A stretch of 64,000 nucleotides of DNA, from the NCBI RefSeq assembly GCF_037126465.1, contig NW_026999318.1, forward strand, positions 2,080,447 to 2,144,446, given 5' to 3'. The translations under genes and the position numbers were made by a program. Source of the DNA: Ornithodoros turicata. Lineage: Eukaryota; Arthropoda; Arachnida; Ixodida; Argasidae. Below are positions 58,264 through 64,000 of this stretch, one piece after another (within the stretch, counting starts at the first letter, position 1; the number at the start of each line of letters is the position of its first letter). The notes beneath the pieces are model-generated. The model saw only the letters and a program-made list of their open reading frames with translations, was not told the origin of the DNA and did no database searches.

Positions 58264-58359
58264 CACGATACTTATAGTGAAAGGAGCAGGTAGGCCTCAC
58301 AACGCAAATTGAAAGGCACCGGACATTTGCTCAAGGGCTATCATGCCTGTTCTTATATA
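58264..58359. repeat. Dispersed repeat, copy 2
   Basis: CACGATACTTATAGTGAAAG onwards, about 85% like 43751-43845, same orientation. Confidence 0.7.
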
Positions 58360-58367
58360 TTTTTATT

Positions 58368-59636
58368 CTTATTTTTTTTTTTACTTTCAAAGGAAATGAG
58401 GGCCAGGTACAAAAGGGATTAGGATCCCTGATGAGGAACCTGGTCCTCTACAAGCAGTCACATTGATTTCAACAACACAACAATAGTTTAGAGAACAACA
58501 TACAATTTTGACAGTTTTAATAGCACTCCTGACTAATACCAACAGCATTTAACATCAACAGGACAATTGTACTAGTAATAGTTCCAGCCATTCTTTTATT
58601 GAATTAATCAACAGAGGTCAATATATTTGCATTCAGTAACGCTTCCACCAATGCTCTTTTGTATACAGGAAATGTTCGAAAAGATGTGAATAAGTGGCTC
58701 ATAGTATTGCAAAAATTTGGTTACAGATAGTCAGTCGCCTGCATGCCATAGTTCGTACGACTGTAAGGGGGGAATATGTTTAATGCAAAGTAAGAAAAAG
58801 GGTAAGGGTAAACAGATAAATTAAGGTTTTATAATGGGTAGCATGCAGTTGTGGTGTATAACTGGATCGCACCTGAATAGAAGCTGTTGTACGTGGATAA
58901 GCAAAGCTTTAAAGTGTATAGGTGACGTATTGACAATCTTTTTCATTCCCAAAAAGTCTCTGAAGACACTGCCATTCTATTCGTAATGAAACGTACTGCT
59001 CTCTTCTGCAGTGCATAAATTCTAGTGTAATTTGTCGAGCTCATTAATCCCCATACTAACAAACAGTAACAAAGTGTAGGATAAATTAGCGCATAATAAA
59101 GTGTCCTTCTTAGCCATAGGGGCAACAGATGTTTAATTGGATAGAGGGCGCCAATTTTCCTTGCGTTTTCTGCTGATACGTTGTGAATGTGTCTGTTTCA
59201 TAGCAAATTTTCATGAAACCACCCCTAGGAAATTGGTTTGTCGTACTTGTTGAAGTCTATCATTGCCGATGCATAAATCTATAGTAATGTTCTCGATATG
59301 CCTTTTTTTTGCCGCAAATATTATATATTTAGTTTTCTTAATGTTTAACTGTAACCTATGTATATTCAACCATATAGGTAATTGACTAAGATAATTATTT
59401 ACCATAATATTTAGGTGATCTAAGGCTTTATGACAAAAAATTATGTTTGTGTCATCCATGCGCATGGCAATGTCACTTGTATTTGGAATATTGATGATAT
59501 CGTTAATGTAGAGGAGGAACAAAACGGGGCCGATAATCGAGCCTTGAGGAACACCATATCTTATCACCAGTTTTGTAGAATTACAGCCATGTGCCGATAC
59601 ATACTGATATCTCGGGGCAGGATCAGGTGGAAATAT
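58368..59636 (-). mobile_element. 5'-truncated non-LTR retrotransposon (CR1/L2-like LINE)
   Basis: On the minus strand the reverse transcriptase motifs are YGVPQGSIIGPVLFLLYIND, then AMRMDDTNIIF (the usual ADD catalytic site reads MDD), then LNIKKTKYIIFAAKK and FLGVVS. After a frame break come TLYYALIYPTLCYCLLVWG and IYALQKRAVRFI, and then a further-decayed C-terminus. An A-rich tail lies at about 58370-58385 (T-rich on the plus strand). The endonuclease domain and 5' half are missing. Such elements copy their RNA at a nick; this copy is dead by several stops and shifts. Confidence 0.78.
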
Positions 59637-59639
59637 TAA

Positions 59640-59830
59640 GTGGTTTTCAAAGTGGTACCACTTGGGATCAAACTGGTTCCACTTTGACCCCAAGTGGTTC
59701 CAGTTTGATCCCAAGTGGTACCACTTTGACCCTGAAGTGGTTCCACTTGGACCCCAAGCAGTACCACTTTGACCTTCAAGTGGTTCCACTTTGACTCTCA
59801 AGTGGTACCACTTTTGCCTCTAGTGGTTCC
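59640..59830. repeat. Minisatellite, about 22-bp unit
   Basis: Around eight units of the form CCAAGTGGTTCCACTTTGA, in which GGTTCC and GGTACC units are interspersed and each core is itself nearly palindromic (AAGTGGTACCACTT). It directly adjoins the truncated 5' end of the LINE and is read in frame with it for about 60 codons. Confidence 0.85.
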
Positions 59831-60740
59831 ATTTCAAGCTGTGGCAGCTCCACTTCCAGACTCTGTTTCAACTATGGAAATGTTCTCACTTTGAATCCGC
59901 TCACACCACAAGGTGGTTCCACCTTGTGTAAACGGGGGGGAGTCTATTATTTATAAAAAAAAGGGAAATGTTGGCCGGCGCTACGCCGGCTTGTTATTCA
60001 CAGCATCAGCTTCACTATGCAAAGTCAGCTTACTACCAGATAGTTTATTTACTGCATAAGCAATTCAATAATGTCACATAAGAATAATTAGCAAATTCTA
60101 CACATTAGAAATTGCTTGATTCCAAGGTGACAATCTTATGCTTAAAACTTGCAAGTTTAACTTTTATGTCCAAACCTGCCAAATTCTGCTCATGTACACA
60201 AAGGGTTTACAACATTTGAATACTGTTCTTCTATATATTCAGTAATGGTATATACAACAAATCACGATTTCAAAAAAAAAAAAAAGCTTGGCTAATTCCA
60301 CACAACATTGAAGGTGATTGGAACATCTCATGACCACTCATAATTGTTGCACGGATCTGCAAAGAACAGTTGATCATTAAAGGACATGTACATGCAGGGG
60401 ACAGCACTATTGTCAAGTCTACAGAACACTGTACTGGCATGTCTTTTGGCACGTTTCACATGCTGCACATAAGGAAATTGTGATACCGTGTATGTGTCAC
60501 TGATGACAATGCTTCAGTGGAATTTGAGGATTTGACTGCTAGGATATGTTCTGCCTTGAAATATCGGTTGTCCACTTTAACTGCTGTGGAATCACTCTTC
60601 GTGGGAAGCCTGTATTGCTGGCTGTGAAATGTGTAGCTATTCACACGAACCCTATCATGTTCCTCTACATGGGCACCTCCAAATTTTGCTGTTACAAGGC
60701 TGCTTACTGTGCTGTTCATTTTTCGTGGTTTTCCTAAGAA
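59831..60740. other. Non-coding stretch
   Basis: AT-rich; no gene recognised. An A13 run lies at about 60271. Confidence 0.45.
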
Positions 60741-60747
60741 GACTGGG

Positions 60748-62882
60748 TCATTTGAGTAGTGTTGTTGCGCCTTGTTGTACCTGTGGTGATGCCTTGCTTT
60801 TTATCACCTGAAAGTTGTTTTTCATGAGTATTCGGGAACGAATCTGGTTTGGTATACCCTTTGCAGATGACACAAGATTGAGCAGGTGGCCCATGTTTGA
60901 CTCAAACGGAAAGCACGAATGTGCCCACAAGGGCCCCATCAGCTTGACACTTTTTGGAAGGTGTAGCAGAGTGTGAACATTTGATGTCATGTTTTGCGCT
61001 CCATACGGAAATTGCGTGAGGACAACAAATTCTGTAATTTTTTCTGAAGCTTCCATAACATCGTCAGAAGTGACTGTGTTCTTAAGCAAGGCTTGCACTG
61101 AGGAAGACAAGAGCGCGAAGTGTCTCACATACTCTTCGGGCAAGATTCCACTAACTGTAGCAATTGAGTAATACAGCAGCCAAGCCTGCCACTCAGCTGC
61201 CTTCCAGAATTTTCGTAATTTCACACCTCTCGGTAACCGTGTAATGCACGATGGAGGCCTTATCTGCAGTAGTTTGTTGTCGACCTGCTGTCTGTTATGC
61301 GGTGCACCAATGTAGTAAGGCTGTTCTACAGCAGTAAACTACAGTTCTGTGAGTTAATGGACAACGCCAAGGAGAAAACAATGCATGTAATCTGGCTGAA
61401 ACCCCCAGACGATGCATAGTCCTGGAACATTGAGAAGTGCTGATGGTCCTTTGACCCCAGAGACAGTTTTTTTGCTCGCTGCAGCAGCCTTCATGTCTTT
61501 TAGCATATCTTCTTCCATTCTATCAGGAAATGGTCCTGCTGTCACGGGGTATTTGACCACACCTGTGAAGAAATTTTAGACTTGAAAATACTGTCTGCAC
61601 TTCTATGCATGCTCTTTGAACCGCTTCCATAGGCCATTTCTGAACCACTCACCATCAACAGTCTCACCAGGGTGAAAACACCAGCTGCATCCATAGAAAC
61701 CATTAAATTACGTTACGTTTTGCATGATAGCCCTAGAGGTGCATCAGCTATACTGGCAACGCAGTAGACCTAATTAAAGAAAGCGCACCAAGTATCAGTG
61801 TACTATTTTCATAAAGGTAAATCACCAAGGCAGAGCGGAAGTATTTACTCGCATAATTTGCACACTGTTCTGCAGAAAAATGTAACAAACGTCGGGAGTG
61901 CGCAAAATACATGTGACATTTGTAGAACCCTTTCTAGGCGACGTGCTACGCCTCCGCAGTCATTCGAAGCGACGTCCACCAGAGTGATGTGTAGTCCAAT
62001 GGGGAGATCACGCGATAATTCGGTATGCGCAATGATCTATTTGAACAACAGAGCCCGGCCGCGCAGCGCTTTAGTCCCACCGGCGCCCGTCTGGCGAGCA
62101 CGCACGTGCGGCTCGCGAAGCGCCATGCCGAGACAATGGCGCGTGCGCAAATGCGAGGGCGTGAACTACGCGATTGCTGAGGTTGGCCCACGTGGTGCGT
62201 GATATGCACGGAATCCGTTTTCTGCACGCGGAACAGCGCGTCAAGGCCGCTCTAAGCCAGTTAATTGAACCGAAGACTGGCGACTGGCCGCGTATCACGC
62301 CGATTGATGCGCCAAGGGACTCAATCAGAGGACTTCCATCTGCATTCACAGTCACCGTGAGGTCATACTTCGTACACTTAAGTTTCCTTCGTTGGTCTTT
62401 ATAAAGCTCTCCGTCTGTTATATCACTTATTACGTTCTCAGCATTGCCTCTGCTCACTTTTTCCAGGTTTCTTGCAAGCTTCATCTGGAGAAAAGTGTCT
62501 GACAAAACCGACTTAATTTGCTTTTCGATTGGCAGGCTAACAAAGTAGCTTTTTTTGTTCATCAGCTCTGCTTCTTCATGTTGCTTGCTGCAGTTAAAAC
62601 AGACATGCTCTGTGCCCTCTTTATGTGAAAGTGCCTTGCAGTCGGGACAGTAAAAGTGAAAGATCATTTCACTGGGTGATACCCCTGCAAACTTCTTGAA
62701 CAGGGATTTAGATTCAGGGAGAACAATATGCAACAGAACTGCAATATGCAGTTAATCAACTGCAGCAGGTGTTCAATTTGGGTCCAAGAAATTTGATGTT
62801 GGATGGCATAATTCATGACCAAAACGAGAACATCACCAACTGACATCGGTTTTCCATCGATAGCAGGAACGTTCCACTCCAC
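60748..62882 (-). pseudogene. EnSpm/CACTA-type (Tnp2-like) transposase gene, multi-exon
   Basis: Pieces in order on the minus strand: GKPMSVGDVLVLVMNYAIQH (62850-62800), a frameshift near 62740, then PSEMIFHFYCPDCKAL with two CxxC pairs and YDLTVTVNADGSPLIES (to about 62310). Next are GFYGCSWCFHPGETVDG (about 61640-61710), an exon from about 61560 to 61354 with GVKGPSALL and DYMHCFLLGV (the Tnp2 hallmark), and an exon 61338-60748. The last begins FTAVEQPYYIG and includes FWKAAEWQAWLLYYSI and PLWAHSCFPFES. Acceptors and donors fit at several joins. Sequence at about 61740-62310 interrupts the gene and appears to be an insertion or large intron. The frameshift and interruption suggest inactivity. 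Confidence 0.75.
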
Positions 62883-62884
62883 TG

Positions 62885-63440
62885 GAAAACTTGTGTCTGG
62901 TTGCTCCCAACTACTTAATTGCTGTCCTCTCGTCTCAACTTGTCATCATCATCAGCTTGGCTGTCTAAGCTGTCTAAAAGCTAAGAGAAAAGCTCTCTGC
63001 AGCTCAAGACAAGGCATATAACGCTATTCTGCAGGAGCACATCAATAGTGCCAGACAAAAGACTCAGTATTCTGGACCAAGAAAGGTATGACGATACAGA
63101 TGGTCCAAATTGCGGGTGTTTTTCATTCCTTAAAGCTGCAGGATATTTTCTAAGCTAAAAGCTAGGAAGCTCTAAGCTAGGAAAAGCTAAGGATCTGCAA
63201 TTATGACGTTTTTCATGTTGCCATTTGCATTGTGTGCGCTGCCGGCTAAATTACCTCCACGGACTGTTTCGTACCGTCAAAAGACAGAGGTGTGTTTCCC
63301 TGTATGCATCCGTAGGCTTTTAGCGCGCTGTTCTCTCTGCGTTTCAGACTGAAACTGATCGGGTAAAGAGCGACAATGACGTCGTTATCTCCGCGTTTGT
63401 TTTCCATCACAGCGTCAAGGGCGATGCGGGCGTTGCCGCA
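62885..63440. other. Non-coding stretch
   Basis: No gene recognised; imperfect AAGCTAGGAA/TAGCTTAGA-type repeats at about 63150-63190. Confidence 0.45.
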
Positions 63441-63443
63441 TTA

Positions 63444-63594
63444 GGCCGGATTCACATGAACGTTTTTCGCGTCCGTATTTTTAACGGAGCAAAACGGACC
63501 CATTGGAACATATGGGGATCCAATGCCAATACGTTGTGTTTGTGAAGCACACGGACGACGAACGGTCGTGTGAAAACGTCATGTGAATCCGGCC
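63444..63594. mobile_element. PIF/Harbinger-type MITE (151 bp)
   Basis: TIRs GGCCGGATTCACATGA / complement, with more interrupted pairing inwards. Flanked by TTA on both sides (63441-63443 and 63595-63597), the classical PIF/Harbinger target. No coding capacity. Confidence 0.82.
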
Positions 63595-63597
63595 TTA

Positions 63598-64000
63598 GCG
63601 CAAGAAAAGATTGATAAAAAAGCAAGGGAGCTGGCGATATTGAAGCATTCTGAAAAAAAAAGAAAAAGAAACGAGACCAGCTAGGGAACACGGATATCCC
63701 CTTTTCGTGTTCCTAGTCTTGTGGTTTTTCAGCAGGCTCCGTCCGTGCGACGTGTCGCGTGCATGGCTTCGCGCCCTGGTGACGTCGTTACTGTGACGCA
63801 AAGCGCACGCGGAGACAATGACATCACCGTCGCTCTTCCCGATCAGCTTCGATTTCAAACAATAAGTCAGTTAAGAAATTAACTGAGGTGTCTTTGTTCA
63901 TTATTCGCCTCACAAAACTACTGTATCGTCTCATGCTTTCCGTGTAAATAACCACAAACGAAGGAATCAATGCACTGTTAAAATAGTGCTTGAAATATGT
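63598..64000. other. Window end, nothing recognised
   Basis: A short imperfect hairpin, CTAGGGAACACG with CGTGTTCCTAG (about 63682-63715), resembles the arms of the hairpin at 9922-10056. No gene. Confidence 0.45.

Overview
This is eukaryotic DNA. Genes have GT-AG introns (one GC-AG candidate), long non-coding stretches and a dense load of nested transposons; there are no operons, ribosome-binding sites or CRISPR arrays. The mix of pogo/Tigger, P (THAP9-like), MULE, hAT, PIF/Harbinger, piggyBac, EnSpm-like, Ty3/gypsy, DIRS-like and CR1/L2-like sequences, plus a short tRNA-derived SINE resembling the tick Ruka family, suggests a chelicerate, most likely a tick. That assignment is inference from repeat content. 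No ordinary single-copy host gene was recognised, so the window is essentially a stack of mobile elements of different ages.

Layout. 1.6-8.4 kb: a long-TIR MULE (8-bp TSD) with a decayed transposase, carrying a hAT MITE in its left arm and a 36-bp palindromic micro-element in its right arm. 8.4-10.2 kb: a second MULE-like element with a C2H2 finger ORF and a 135-bp hairpin. 11.7 kb: a SINE. 13.5 kb: a two-exon THAP-domain gene. 14.8 kb: a 78-bp palindrome. 15.3 kb: a PIF-type MITE. 19.2-24.9 kb: three pogo-type elements, each flanked by TA (one N-terminal fragment, one internally deleted, one complete but for an in-frame TGA). 26.3-27.6 kb: a DIRS-like relic and a tRNA-Lys-like sequence. 28.1-31.3 kb: a composite pogo block with a complete 485-aa transposase and a nested hAT MITE, abutting an LTR-retroelement gag. 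32.5-34.0 kb: a HARBI1-type gene. 34.2 kb: a 530-bp MITE related to the 36-bp palindrome. 35.5-38.7 kb: a decayed Tigger. 38.8-39.2 kb: a possible P2X7-tail-like exon pair. 40.3-42.2 kb: gypsy pol and gag fragments. 43.1-43.8 kb: a piggyBac relic.

The most striking locus is 46.3-55.8 kb. Ten exons on the plus strand, with consistent splice phases, encode a P-element/THAP9-like transposase of about 1,049 residues broken only by one in-frame TGA. Its first intron holds a pogo MITE. Its last intron holds a 1.15-kb MITE and a 2.18-kb pogo element with an uninterrupted 520-aa transposase on the opposite strand. Downstream are a 5'-truncated LINE next to a 22-bp minisatellite (58.4-59.8 kb), a multi-exon EnSpm/Tnp2-type transposase gene on the minus strand (60.7-62.9 kb) and a 151-bp PIF MITE (63.4 kb).

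These genes do not form a pathway. They are independent transposase and retroelement genes together with the short non-autonomous elements they, or close relatives, probably mobilised.
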